DNA from: an uncultured Clostridia bacterium | Lineage (GTDB): Bacteria; Bacillota; Clostridia; Christensenellales; DTU072 | DNA: 64,000 nucleotides | Direction: 5' to 3' | Assembly (NCBI GenBank): GCA_944372095.1 | Contig: CALVYG010000001.1 | Span: 1 to 64,000, forward strand | In this document: one piece after another, positions 1 through 8,497 of the stretch | Layout of the letters: each line of letters starts with the position of its first letter | Numbering within the stretch: the first letter of the stretch is position 1 | Position numbers and translations under genes: made by a program | The notes under the pieces: generated by a model | The model's input: only the letters and a program-made list of their open reading frames with translations | Databases searched by the model: none | What the model was told of the DNA's origin: nothing

Positions 1-1797
1 TACGATATGTGTCACGGTCTTGCCAAAGCGCATCCCGAACTCGAATTCGTAGAAAAATTCAAAATCGTTAAGAAAGTCGATATAAACGACGATAAAGTAA
101 GCCTTATATCGGGCGGCGGTTCGGGTCACGAACCCGCTCATGCCGGCTTTGTCGGCAAAGGTATGCTCGACTGTGCGGTTTGCGGAGACGTCTTCGCTTC
201 CCCCAGCCAGGTTCAGGTTTATAACGCTATTAAAAAATGCGCTACCGATAAAGGCGTTCTGCTTATTATTAAGAATTATTCCGGCGACTGTATGAATTTC
301 AACAACGCCATGAGTGACGCTCAGGAAGACGGTATTAAAGTAGACGCAGTTTACGTTAACGACGATATCGCCGTTAAAGACAGCCTTTATACCGTAGGCC
401 GCCGCGGAGTTGCGGGTACCGTACTCGTTCATAAATGCGCCGGCGCCGCCGCCGAACAGGGCAAAGAACTCGACGAGGTTAAAGCCGTCGCAAATAAAGT
501 TATCGAAAACGTCAGAAGTTTCGGTTTCGCTTTCACATCCTGTACCGTTCCCGCCGCAGGTCACCCCACTTTCGAAATCGGCGACGACGAAATGGAATTC
601 GGTGTAGGTATCCACGGCGAACCCGGCAGATTCCGTGAAAAAATCGATTATTCCAAAGGTACGTTCTGCGACGATTTGTCCGCCAGAATCGTTAAAGACC
701 TCGAAGACGACCTCAAACTCAAAAAAGGCGAAGAAGTCGTTCTTCTTATAAACGGTTTCGGCGGAAGCCCGTTACAGGAACTTTATATCCTCAACAATTC
801 GGTAAACAAAGCTCTCGACGCCGACGGAATAAAAATTTACCGCACAATCGTAGGAAACTTCATGACTTCAATCGATATGGCGGGCGCGTCTGTCACGGTA
901 CTTCGAGTAGACGACGAACTGAAAAAACTTATCGACTATCCCGTAAGCACTCCCGCACTCACCTGGGGCGCGGCTATGGGCGCTCAGGCGGAAGCCGCCG
1001 TCGAAGCTATGAACGCTATCGCCAAAGCTCTCAATATCACTCCCGGCGCTGCCGCTCCCGCTGCTAAAAAGGCTAAAAAAGCCGCCGACGCGGAAGACGA
1101 CGCCAATGCTGTTTACGAGGTTGAAGGCAAACCCGTTATCAAAGAAACAATAAATACGGCTGCTTTCGTTAAAATCGTTGAAAAAATGGCTGACATCATA
1201 ATCGAAAACGAAGTTCCTTTCTGTGAAGCAGATAAAATGGGCGACGGCGACTTCGGTATGAGTATCGCAAAAGGTTTCAGACAACTCAAAGCCGACTGGG
1301 CTACGCGTAAAAAAGGCGACATCGGGCAGTTCCTCGTAAGCTGTTCGGAAATCATTAAAGAATACTGCGGCGGAGCCTCCGGTCCTATCTGGGGTTCGGC
1401 TTTCAAGTATGCGGGTAAAGCTATGCTCGGAAAGAAAGAAGTTTCTCTTAAAGACATTGCGTTCCTGTTCACGGAAGCTAACAGAGGAGTTTACGAAACC
1501 GGCAAGAAGAGTTTCGGTAAAGGTGCCGATATCGGCGACAAGACTCTCGTAGACGCATTGAAACCTTGCGCTATCGCGCTTACCAAAGCGGCGGAAGAAG
1601 GCAAAAAACTTCAAGCAGGTCTTGACCTCGGCGCAAAAGCCGCTCACGAAGGCGCGGAAGCTACCAAATCCCACGTTGCAACTCTCGGCAGAGCGGGCAC
1701 CGTCGGCGAACGCAGTATAGGATATCCCGACGCAGGCGCACACGGACTCGACGTTATCTTTAACGAACTCGCTAAATATATAAAGAATTTCAAATAA
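1..1797 (+). CDS. dhaKL: Dihydroxyacetone kinase, fused DhaK-DhaL (5' partial)
   Basis: Phosphorylates dihydroxyacetone to DHAP in the cytoplasm; the single-chain form is ATP-dependent in known families. The frame is open from base 1, and the first ATG (base 7) lies within the usual DhaK N-terminus, so about a dozen residues are missing upstream. The DhaK half shows GGGSGHEPAH and GIHGEPG (His41 and His203 counted from base 7), the substrate-binding and covalent histidines of the family. A Lys/Ala/Asp-rich linker lies near residues 345-370. The DhaL half follows with GDGDFG, GGASGPIWGS and GERSIGYPDAGA. The usual DhaL motif is GDGDHG, so Phe replaces His while the metal-binding aspartates remain. 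A hairpin terminator follows. The family call is secure. Confidence 0.95.
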   Translation, partial: YDMCHGLAKAHPELEFVEKFKIVKKVDINDDKVSLISGGGSGHEPAHAGFVGKGMLDCAVCGDVFASPSQVQVYNAIKKCATDKGVLLIIKNYSGDCMNFNNAMSDAQEDGIKVDAVYVNDDIAVKDSLYTVGRRGVAGTVLVHKCAGAAAEQGKELDEVKAVANKVIENVRSFGFAFTSCTVPAAGHPTFEIGDDEMEFGVGIHGEPGRFREKIDYSKGTFCDDLSARIVKDLEDDLKLKKGEEVVLLINGFGGSPLQELYILNNSVNKALDADGIKIYRTIVGNFMTSIDMAGASVTVLRVDDELKKLIDYPVSTPALTWGAAMGAQAEAAVEAMNAIAKALNITPGAAAPAAKKAKKAADAEDDANAVYEVEGKPVIKETINTAAFVKIVEKMADIIIENEVPFCEADKMGDGDFGMSIAKGFRQLKADWATRKKGDIGQFLVSCSEIIKEYCGGASGPIWGSAFKYAGKAMLGKKEVSLKDIAFLFTEANRGVYETGKKSFGKGADIGDKTLVDALKPCAIALTKAAEEGKKLQAGLDLGAKAAHEGAEATKSHVATLGRAGTVGERSIGYPDAGAHGLDVIFNELAKYIKNFK

Positions 1798-1830
1798 TCT
1801 ATAATCTCTCATTACTATAAACCAACAGGG

Positions 1831-1866
1831 AATCGGTTACGGGTTTACCGTAACCGATTTTCATTT
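1831..1866 (+). terminator. Rho-independent terminator after dhaKL
   Basis: A 12-bp stem (1831-1842 with 1848-1859) with a 5-nt loop is followed by a T-rich tract. It lies 34 nt after the stop codon of the dihydroxyacetone kinase gene. Confidence 0.8.
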
Positions 1867-1989
1867 TATCTGCTTGTCCCCGACCAATCGCATTCCCCTT
1901 CCGAAAAATCGTCTTACGTCAGACTGTTTTCCGATTTGCATTACTCCTTTTTTCTTAACCGATAACTCTTTCTTATAATTATATTCAAC

Positions 1990-2013
1990 AAAAAAAGGAA
2001 CCGCGAAATGCGG
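1990..2013 (-). terminator. Possible terminator of the lipoprotein operon
   Basis: Read on the minus strand, a short CCGC/GCGG stem with a 5-nt loop (2001-2013) is followed four bases later by seven T. A 17-bp palindrome (2033-2049) lies between it and the stop of the zinc-ribbon-repeat lipoprotein gene. The stem is only 4 bp, so this is tentative. Confidence 0.4.
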
Positions 2014-2073
2014 CCGCCTTTTCTTTTCCCCCGCGGATAAATTATCCGCTTTATCCGATGTATTACTTTTAGC

Positions 2074-3789
2074 TTATTCTGCCGTTTCGGTTAACTCAAA
2101 CTCGTAACTTTGAGTGTCGAAATTCTCAAATTCAACTTCATATCTTACCTTAACGGTTCCTTCCTGAGTCACCTCAACCTTGACAAATTTTCCGCTCTTT
2201 ATTTCGGTTACAATCTTACCGCAGCCGGCGCAGATTTTTGTTGCCGTGCATATAAGCGTATCGTCTTCCCAACTGTACATAAATATCGGTTCGGAATATT
2301 CGTGCGGTTTTACCGGAACGGTCACCTCGTATTTCTGTTCTTCGTACTCTCCGGAAAAATATGCGGTATACACGCCTTTCCCCGTTTCGGTACACGTTGC
2401 CGGTTTCGTTTCGGTATACGAGATTCTGTATGCTTCTGCCGTTGCAATTACTTCTTCGCATTCAGAACAATACTTCTCTGCCTTGCAGCTTGTGCGGCCT
2501 TCATTCCATGTCCATGTATATACGGTATTTCCTTCTTCATGGCTCATAGGAACGGTTATTTCTTTTATTTGCGTTTCGTATCCGTCACCGGAAAACTCAG
2601 CCGTATATCTTATCAGTCCGTTTTCCGTGCATGTCTTTTCCTTAACTACCGTTTTTACCGATTTGACTTTTTCGCTTATTTCGTCGCCGCATTCGTTACA
2701 AGTCTGTTTCGCGGTACAATAACCGTAATCGTTGCTCCATTCGTATTCGGGTTCGGCGTAGTCATGCCCGCCTTTATTCGGCAGTTCAACTTCTTTCAGG
2801 CTTGTTCCCATCGTCTCAAATACCGCTTTATACTTTATATATCCGTCTGTTATGCAATCGGCGTCTTTTTTATCCGATATACTTACCCTTCCGATTTCGG
2901 TTTCGTAACTGTCGCATTTCTCGCAATATTTCGTTGCGGTACAGGTAAATCCGCCTTCGCCGTTTTCTTCCCATTTATACTCGGCGGCGCCGTAAGTATG
3001 TCCTGCTTTTATAACCGCCTCTTCCGTCTGCGTTTCGTATAACGGGTTTTCAAAAATCGCCGTATATTTGCCTAATCCGTCGGTAGTACAGGTTTTTTCC
3101 CGTAAAACTTCATACCTTACTTCCGATGCCGTTTCCCTTTTCGCGTCACCGCAATTAATGCATTTCTGCGTTGCCGTACATTTATGGTTTACCCAACTGT
3201 AAGTAATTTCGTTTCCGTATATATGGTCAAGCTTTGCAAGCTCTACCGTTTTAGTCTGTCTGTCGAAATCTTTATCTGAAAACTTTGCGGTATATACGCC
3301 CTCTCCCGCACGCGAACATGTCGATTCTTTTTTAACAGAATAACTCGCTTTTACCTGTTCTTTAATCTCGTCTCCGCATACCGAACATTTTTTTGTCGCG
3401 GTACAATATTGTCCTCCCGACCTTGACGTCCATTTATATTCCGCTTCGCCGTACTTATGCCCCTGTGCGCTTATATCCTCTTCTTTCGTAAAAGTATTGA
3501 ACGTATTTCCGCCGATACTGACGGTTGCCGTCAGCACCGCTTTTCCGCCTTCTTCGCAGGTAGCCGCGGTTTTTTCTTCTGATTTCACGTCCGCTTCTTC
3601 CGTTATTGTCTCTCCGCAAACTTCGCATCTGACTATTACATACGCCGTACCGTCGTCGTTCCATACGCATTCCCCTACGGTAAACTCGTGCCTTGTCCGG
3701 CATTTTCCTTTTTCACTGCATCCGCTGAATGCAAATATGCAACATAGCGCAATCACGGCTATCGCCAATAATATGATTTTTCTTCTCAT
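2074..3789 (-). CDS. Lipoprotein with seven CxxC (zinc-ribbon-like) repeats
   Basis: 571 residues. The chosen start (3789) gives a classical lipoprotein signal with lipobox FSGC (Cys24) and follows a GGGAGGTAAAG ribosome site; an upstream ATG would add a basic stretch. The rest is about seven imperfect repeats of roughly 75 residues. Each has an aromatic/Trp segment, an xCTATxxC element, a second CxxCG pair, then a TCxxxGxxxYTAxF element. Similar arrays are known in clostridial surface proteins, but their function is not established. The cysteine spacing suggests small metal- or disulfide-stabilised modules on the cell surface. It is the second gene of an operon with the membrane protein upstream (47-nt gap), controlled from 4951-4979. 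Confidence 0.8.
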   Translation of the reverse strand: MRRKIILLAIAVIALCCIFAFSGCSEKGKCRTRHEFTVGECVWNDDGTAYVIVRCEVCGETITEEADVKSEEKTAATCEEGGKAVLTATVSIGGNTFNTFTKEEDISAQGHKYGEAEYKWTSRSGGQYCTATKKCSVCGDEIKEQVKASYSVKKESTCSRAGEGVYTAKFSDKDFDRQTKTVELAKLDHIYGNEITYSWVNHKCTATQKCINCGDAKRETASEVRYEVLREKTCTTDGLGKYTAIFENPLYETQTEEAVIKAGHTYGAAEYKWEENGEGGFTCTATKYCEKCDSYETEIGRVSISDKKDADCITDGYIKYKAVFETMGTSLKEVELPNKGGHDYAEPEYEWSNDYGYCTAKQTCNECGDEISEKVKSVKTVVKEKTCTENGLIRYTAEFSGDGYETQIKEITVPMSHEEGNTVYTWTWNEGRTSCKAEKYCSECEEVIATAEAYRISYTETKPATCTETGKGVYTAYFSGEYEEQKYEVTVPVKPHEYSEPIFMYSWEDDTLICTATKICAGCGKIVTEIKSGKFVKVEVTQEGTVKVRYEVEFENFDTQSYEFELTETAE

Positions 3790-3836
3790 GCCGCTCTTTA
3801 CCTCCCTTTCACTCAATAAGCAAAGTTCTTCGCGTA

Positions 3837-4892
3837 TCAGAAATAAAAATCTTCGTCGAAGTCGTCTGCATCCCCTCCGCAATTATCGTTCTTTCCTATA
3901 TTTGACGCGTTAATTGCACCGACCATAAGTTTCTGCCACGAATAAAAATGTCTTTGAGCCTTGCTCATCAACGCAGGGTCTTCTTCCTTCATTTCCGTTA
4001 TAATTCTTTTTGCCTGAGTCTTGATTCTGTCTTCCGGAGAAAATTTAAGTTTATTTTTCTTTGCTTTAAGAGAAGCGGCAATTATTGCAAATATTATTGC
4101 AAGTATTATACATAATGCCGTTATTATTGCCAGAGGCGGTATCACCGAATGTAAAAATCCGACTATAAAGCCGAGCGGTGCGCTCTCTGTGTCGTAGTAT
4201 ATATAATAGCGGTAATACGCGCTCTCTTCGTTTTCACTGTCATAATACGCTTTTTCGCATTTCAGAATAGCGATGTTCCCGTCTTCGTCAACTTCGATTT
4301 TTTCTTTCAGCTTTTCAAGGTCCTCGCTTATAAGCTGTCCGTCGTCGCCTATTTTATACGCCGCCGTAAGGTCGCCTTTTGCCGACACTACCGTTCCGGT
4401 TTCCCCCGCGTCCTTGTTTACTTCGGAATCTTTAACGTAATATCCGTCGCCGTAAAACAGCATTCCGTTTACGGTATCGCTTATATCGAACAGGATTTTC
4501 TTTATTCCCGTGTTCGCGTTATATTCCGCTATCGTCGTCGGCGCTTTCGGCACAAACGCGATTATCGCCGTTGCCAACGCTACTATAAGAAAAATTGCGA
4601 AAAACACCCACAGAACTCCTATTCCGCGGTATGTATGCGTTTCCCTGTCGTGTATATATTTCATATACTCGCTTTCAAGTGCGACAAGTTCGGCATTCAT
4701 TCCGAAACGCTTCCTGCGTCTTATGGCTTCGGTTTTCGTTTTATCGTCTTTCGGCGATAACGCTATTCCCATTGCCCGCCTGTCCGCCGCATCGCTCAGC
4801 TTATTTCTCGCTCTTACCCAGCCGAAATAAGTGTAATGCTCGGCAAGCCGCGACGGGACTCTTTTTTCGTCATAATTTTTCTCTCTCAGCAT
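3837..4892 (-). CDS. Membrane protein with extracytoplasmic domain, unknown function
   Basis: 351 residues; family not recognised. The ATG at 4892 is preferred over the upstream one because AGGAAGGAG lies just before it. A basic cytoplasmic N-terminus (about 95 residues) leads to a first membrane helix (VLWVFFAIFLIVALATAIIA), then an acidic, tyrosine-rich domain of about 125 residues. A second strong helix (PPLAIITALCIILAIIFAII) and a basic, then acidic, C-terminus follow. It is the first gene of a two-gene operon with the CxxC-repeat lipoprotein, so the two may form one surface assembly. The promoter is divergent from a small XRE regulator and overlaps palindromes. Confidence 0.75.
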   Translation of the reverse strand: MLREKNYDEKRVPSRLAEHYTYFGWVRARNKLSDAADRRAMGIALSPKDDKTKTEAIRRRKRFGMNAELVALESEYMKYIHDRETHTYRGIGVLWVFFAIFLIVALATAIIAFVPKAPTTIAEYNANTGIKKILFDISDTVNGMLFYGDGYYVKDSEVNKDAGETGTVVSAKGDLTAAYKIGDDGQLISEDLEKLKEKIEVDEDGNIAILKCEKAYYDSENEESAYYRYYIYYDTESAPLGFIVGFLHSVIPPLAIITALCIILAIIFAIIAASLKAKKNKLKFSPEDRIKTQAKRIITEMKEEDPALMSKAQRHFYSWQKLMVGAINASNIGKNDNCGGDADDFDEDFYF

Positions 4893-4924
4893 TGTTCTCT
4901 CCTTCCTTTTATACACTCTTATAT

Positions 4925-4943
4925 ATAACTACCATTTTGGTAG
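4925..4943. promoter_or_regulatory. Probable operator, perfect 8-bp inverted repeat
   Basis: AACTACCA-TTT-TGGTAGTT is a perfect inverted repeat between the -10 element of the divergent operon (4951-4956) and its start codon. A related core (ACCCTTTTGGTA, 4959-4970) lies inside the promoter spacer. Placement on and just downstream of the promoter suggests repression, most simply by the adjacent XRE protein (inference). Confidence 0.55.
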
Positions 4944-4950
4944 TTTATGA

Positions 4951-4979
4951 TTATTGTAGCACCCTTTTGGTATCTTGTC
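4951..4979 (-). promoter_or_regulatory. Sigma-A-type promoter of the membrane protein/lipoprotein operon
   Basis: On the minus strand the sequence is TTGACA (4974-4979), 17 bp, TACAAT (4951-4956). The start lies about 20 bp upstream of one palindrome, and the spacer contains a related half-palindrome. Confidence 0.75.
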
Positions 4980-5001
4980 AAGTAGTACAAAAAATTATTT
5001 T
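4973..5001 (+). promoter_or_regulatory. Promoter of the XRE regulator gene
   Basis: TTGTCA (4973-4978), 17 bp, TATTTT (4996-5001). The -35 shares bases with the -35 of the divergent operon, so the two promoters are back to back. The -10 lies inside a 22-bp inverted repeat. Confidence 0.55.
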
Positions 5002-5006
5002 TGTAC
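4985..5006. repeat. 22-bp inverted repeat over the XRE gene -10
   Basis: GTACAAAAA-ATTA-TTTTTGTAC is a perfect 9-bp inverted repeat covering the -10 of the regulator promoter. It could be an autoregulatory operator. Its sequence differs from the ACCA/TGGT palindromes nearby. Confidence 0.5.
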
Positions 5007-5029
5007 ATTCTAACCAAGAGAGGTGTGAT

Positions 5030-5248
5030 ATGTGCGAAAGGCAAAACAGGCTTCCGGAAAGGCTTCTTGGGCTCAGAAAAGAAGCAGGTCTTACGCAAAA
5101 GGAACTTGCGGAAAAATTAAAAATGAACAGCGTAACTTATCTGCATTATGAAAAGGGACAGCGTGAGCCGCCGATAGATACTTTGATGCTGTTTGCGGAT
5201 TTTTATTCGGTTACAGTTGATTTTCTTTTAGGCAGAACCGAATATTGA
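5030..5248 (+). CDS. Small XRE-family HTH transcriptional regulator
   Basis: 72 residues that are almost only a Cro/CI-type helix-turn-helix (LRKEAGLTQKELAEKL, then SVTYLHYEKGQREPP), ending in the common VDFLLGRTEY tail. The ATG at 5030 follows an AGAGGTG ribosome site; the reading frame continues upstream, but that part is promoter sequence. It is divergent from the membrane protein/lipoprotein operon across a 137-bp region with two sets of palindromes. The likely role is control of that operon and of itself. No sensor domain is present. Confidence 0.88.
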   Translation: MCERQNRLPERLLGLRKEAGLTQKELAEKLKMNSVTYLHYEKGQREPPIDTLMLFADFYSVTVDFLLGRTEY

Positions 5249-5292
5249 ACAAAATTAACGCCCAAAAAGATGTTTGTTCAAAATTGAACAAA
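5245..5292. repeat. TTGAACAAA repeats, direct copy plus inverted pair
   Basis: TTGAACAAA occurs at 5245-5253 and again at 5284-5292. The second copy forms a perfect 9-bp inverted repeat with 5273-5281 around a 2-bp centre. The region lies between convergent genes (XRE end, kinase end), so it is either a weak AT-rich bidirectional hairpin or a protein site. Confidence 0.5.
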
Positions 5293-5340
5293 TAGTTTAT
5301 TTTGCTCTTATATTGACGTTTTACTGACGGCATAACTTTT

Positions 5341-6414
5341 TCAATCTGCGAGAAAGGTAATTTTGCCGTAAAAAATTATGCTTAAAATGTCGTAAATCCA
5401 CATAAACGGCAACAGCAAAATACTGAGATTCGCTCCGATAAACGTTTTGATATAATGCGTTTCCGCGTATCGCTTTAACCTGTAAAAAGAACCGAATATA
5501 AATCCGAAACACACTGTTATCAGCAACTTGAAGAAAAAACCGTAAGAATTAAACCGTTCCGTTGCCGTTTGTACCGTATTGGTTTTAACGGGTAAATATA
5601 TAAGGAACGTACTCCCCTTTCCTTTTTTGCTTCTGACCTTTATTTCGCCGCCGTGTTCTTCCGTCAGTTCTTTTGCCACGTAAAGTCCGAGTCCGCTGCT
5701 TCCGCCTTTATGTTCACCTCTCGACTCGTCTTCCATAAAAAATCTGTCGAATACCCTCGAAAGATTTTCTTTCGCTATTCCCTCTCCGTAATCTTTTATC
5801 AATACGGTAAGCTTTCCTTTATTGATAAAATATTTTACTTTTATAACGGAATCTTTCGGACTGTATTTTACCGCGTTTGTAACGATATTCTGCACCACGC
5901 GCGAAATCTTCTTCCTGTCAATCACAAGATATACGTTTTTGGGAATACTTCCCGTTTTAATTTTAATTCCGCGCCCTTCGGCAAATGCTTTCTGCCGTAA
6001 AAATTCGTTTGTAAAAAATTCTCTTGCCTGTACGGTTTCCTTATAATCGTTTAATTCTCCCGAAATTTGTTTCGACGCGTCCGTAAGATTTCCGATAAGC
6101 TCGCTCATATACGACGCTTTTTCGCTGATTATCCCGAGATAATCCTTATCGTCCATTCCGTCTTTACAGCACTCCGCCGCGCCCATTATGACCGCAAGCG
6201 GCGTCTTCAAATCGTGCGCCACTCCCGCCGCTTCCACACTGTTCTTTATTTTCAGTTTTTTTACTTCTATCGCGCTTTTTTCTATTTTTTCTCTTATTTT
6301 TTCCAATAAATTAAGGTTTTCTTTCGATATATTACTGCTGTCTATTGCGGAATAATTTCCTTCGGAAAACTGCACCAATGCTCTTTCTAGCGCTCTCATC
6401 TCTTTTTTCTTCAT
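5341..6414 (-). CDS. Sensor histidine kinase with C-terminal membrane segments
   Basis: 357 residues. There is no N-terminal membrane anchor. A short helical region leads to the H-box AHDLKTPLAVI (His67), then N-box NIVTNAVKYSP, G1 DYGEGI and G2 SSGLGLYVAKEL, all canonical for a HisKA/HATPase_c kinase. After the ATPase domain (about residue 280) come roughly 75 residues with two hydrophobic segments (LLITVCFGFIFGSFY and IGANLSILLLPFMWIYDILSIIFY), an inverted order for this class. It starts 1 nt after the stop of the response regulator gene, so the two are co-expressed. The signal is unknown; it may be sensed through or near the membrane segments. Confidence 0.9.
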   Translation of the reverse strand: MKKKEMRALERALVQFSEGNYSAIDSSNISKENLNLLEKIREKIEKSAIEVKKLKIKNSVEAAGVAHDLKTPLAVIMGAAECCKDGMDDKDYLGIISEKASYMSELIGNLTDASKQISGELNDYKETVQAREFFTNEFLRQKAFAEGRGIKIKTGSIPKNVYLVIDRKKISRVVQNIVTNAVKYSPKDSVIKVKYFINKGKLTVLIKDYGEGIAKENLSRVFDRFFMEDESRGEHKGGSSGLGLYVAKELTEEHGGEIKVRSKKGKGSTFLIYLPVKTNTVQTATERFNSYGFFFKLLITVCFGFIFGSFYRLKRYAETHYIKTFIGANLSILLLPFMWIYDILSIIFYGKITFLAD

Positions 6415-6415
6415 C

Positions 6416-7093
6416 TTATTTTTTCCACCTGTATCCGATTCCCCACACGGTTTCCAATCCGTCGACGTTTGCTTTTTTTAATTTCTCGCGCAATCTGTTT
6501 ACCGTAACGGCAACCGTGTTCTCGTCTATAAAATATCCGACTCCCCACACTTCGTCCATAAGTTTCTGTTTTGAAAACACTCGTCCTGCGTTCAGCGTAA
6601 GAACGTCGAGCATCCTGAATTCTTTCGCCGTAAGCAAAAGTTCTTCGCCGCGGACTTTCGCTATCATATCCTCGGGATATATCGCAAGGTCCCCGTAGTT
6701 CCTTACTTCGGGTTTAGGCGCCGAGAAACTGAAATATCTTCTCATCTGCGCGTTCACTCTTCCCACCATTTCTTTGAACGAATACGGTTTCGTCATATAA
6801 TCGTCCGCACCCAGCGATAATAAATTCAATTTATCTTCCTCTCCCGAACGCGCGGAAATGACTATTATCGGTATGTTCTTTTCCATTCTCACGATTTTAC
6901 ATACTTCCGTCCCGTCGCATAGCGGCATCATTATGTCCAATAACAACAAGTCGGGCGACAGACTCCTCGTCATTTCTATCGCCTGTTTTCCGTCGAACGC
7001 CTGATAAACCGTATATCCTTCTTTCATCAGGTAATTCCGTGCCATATCCGATAATTCTACGTTGTCTTCCGCTATCAGTACTTTTCTGTTCAT
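6416..7093 (-). CDS. OmpR/PhoB-family response regulator
   Basis: 225 residues. The receiver domain has the acidic pair near the start (AEDN), the phospho-acceptor in LLLLDIMMP and the conserved lysine in MTKPYSF. The C-terminal winged helix (residues about 130-225) ends in the typical VWGIGYRWKK. It is directly followed by its histidine kinase. Regulators of this class bind direct repeats spaced about 11 bp. A perfect tandem 11-bp repeat lies at 11923-11944 in the same neighbourhood, a possible but untested target. Confidence 0.93.
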   Translation of the reverse strand: MNRKVLIAEDNVELSDMARNYLMKEGYTVYQAFDGKQAIEMTRSLSPDLLLLDIMMPLCDGTEVCKIVRMEKNIPIIVISARSGEEDKLNLLSLGADDYMTKPYSFKEMVGRVNAQMRRYFSFSAPKPEVRNYGDLAIYPEDMIAKVRGEELLLTAKEFRMLDVLTLNAGRVFSKQKLMDEVWGVGYFIDENTVAVTVNRLREKLKKANVDGLETVWGIGYRWKK

Positions 7094-7123
7094 TTCTATC
7101 CCTGCCGTTTCTTTGCTTTTTCC

Positions 7124-7152
7124 GAAAAACGCGCTTTCGTCTGAAAGCGCGT
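7124..7152 (-). terminator. Terminator after the metallophosphoesterase gene
   Basis: ACGCGCTTTC (7129-7138) pairs perfectly with 7143-7152 around a 4-nt loop. On the minus strand it is followed by TTTTT. It separates the phosphoesterase from the two-component genes downstream. Confidence 0.8.
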
Positions 7153-7174
7153 CCGTTAAGAAGTTTTGTTTTTT

Positions 7175-8461
7175 TTAATGCTTTTCAAATTGCGCTACAT
7201 ATTTATCCTGATAATAACCGGACGATTCGCAATTGAAACTGCCGTCGGTTTCCACCGTTATCAAAGTGCATCCGCGCTGAGATTTCTCGTTCCATATTCC
7301 CGCATACGCAAGATAATCCACGCTCATTCCGTATGTTAAACGTATTCCTTTATAAATAACCGAAAAGTTATTGTAATGGTCGTGTCCGCAAAAGACTCCC
7401 TGCAATCCTTTTTCCTTTCCGGTTTCGAAAAATTTATCCCTTCCGATTCCGCAATATACGCCGTACGTCTGCTGTCCGGAAGAATTTTCCTTCATCGATT
7501 CTCCCATTACTCCGTATACAAAAGTTACGTTTTCGGTATCCTTATTATCGTTTTCGACATATTCTCCCCATGCGTCACGGTATTCGGGAAGAGGGATATG
7601 GAAGAACGCGAGATTTTTAACGGGCTCGGCATTTGCGTCTATCGTTTTATTGTATTCGTTTATTTCGTCCATTTCTTTCGCGTACCAGTCAATCTGGTCC
7701 TGATGAATGTTGTCGTATTTCCAGAGTATCCCCATCGAGTCTCCGTCGGTATAACTGTGACTGTCGAGCATTACCAATGCCTGCGTCACCACACCCGCGG
7801 TATTTTTTACTTTTATAACGCTGTTTCCGAATCCCGATATATTTTCATCACCGCGCTGATACAGACAATATTTGAAATTGCTTTCTTCATAATAGTTATT
7901 TATATCTTCACGCGTATAATAACTGTATACTTCCGTATCGTGGTTTCCGTAAGTGAATATCCAGTATACTCCGAGTTTTTCCATCAACTCGGCAAATATT
8001 TTCGTTGCGTTAAGATTGTTGAAAGTTCCTGCCGAAAACGGTACCGGATAAGCAATATCACCCGTGACAACGACAAGGTCGGGTTTTTCCGCCGAAATCA
8101 TTGCCGCCACCGCGTTCATTGCCCACGCGTCGTTCTTCGTCGAAAACGACCCGCCGCCGATATGTACGTCCGTTAGCTGCATTATTTTGAATTCTCTGTC
8201 TGTCGTAAAACACCAATCTCCGCCAGCGTCTTTAACGGGAACAAGCTGTTCGCCTTCGGCATAGTTTACCTTTGAAAACTCTGACGCCTGGGTAATCATG
8301 GCGTCCACGCTCGCTCCGTTCGCCATTGCAACTATTGCCATAAACAATACGATAATGAGCGCAATCAATAATATTATACACCCCGCAAGCGCAAATCTTG
8401 CGCCTATCTGACTTTTGGTTAAAGGCAGTTTTTTACCTTTTTTCCCTTTTACTTCTCCCAT
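7175..8461 (-). CDS. Membrane-anchored calcineurin-like metallophosphoesterase
   Basis: 428 residues. One N-terminal membrane helix (ALAGCIILLIALIIVLFMAI) puts the catalytic domain outside. All metal-binding motifs of the family are visible in order: TDVHIG, VTGDIAYP, YGNHDTE, a distal FHIPLPEY and CGHDHYNN. The closest general type is the phosphodiesterase subgroup seen in DCR2/Sia1-like and secreted bacterial enzymes; the substrate is not predictable. It has its own promoter overlapping the end of the CDF gene and a strong terminator, so it can be expressed separately from the upstream genes. Confidence 0.88.
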   Translation of the reverse strand: MGEVKGKKGKKLPLTKSQIGARFALAGCIILLIALIIVLFMAIVAMANGASVDAMITQASEFSKVNYAEGEQLVPVKDAGGDWCFTTDREFKIMQLTDVHIGGGSFSTKNDAWAMNAVAAMISAEKPDLVVVTGDIAYPVPFSAGTFNNLNATKIFAELMEKLGVYWIFTYGNHDTEVYSYYTREDINNYYEESNFKYCLYQRGDENISGFGNSVIKVKNTAGVVTQALVMLDSHSYTDGDSMGILWKYDNIHQDQIDWYAKEMDEINEYNKTIDANAEPVKNLAFFHIPLPEYRDAWGEYVENDNKDTENVTFVYGVMGESMKENSSGQQTYGVYCGIGRDKFFETGKEKGLQGVFCGHDHYNNFSVIYKGIRLTYGMSVDYLAYAGIWNEKSQRGCTLITVETDGSFNCESSGYYQDKYVAQFEKH

Positions 8462-8497
8462 TGTACGCTCCTCCGCATTTTATCTTAATATAGTTAT

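Noticed and set aside
868-1812. 314-codon open frame on the minus strand
   Set aside because: It lies fully opposite the DhaK-DhaL gene, which has clear family motifs. No ribosome site and no recognisable protein pattern; it is a shadow of codon bias.
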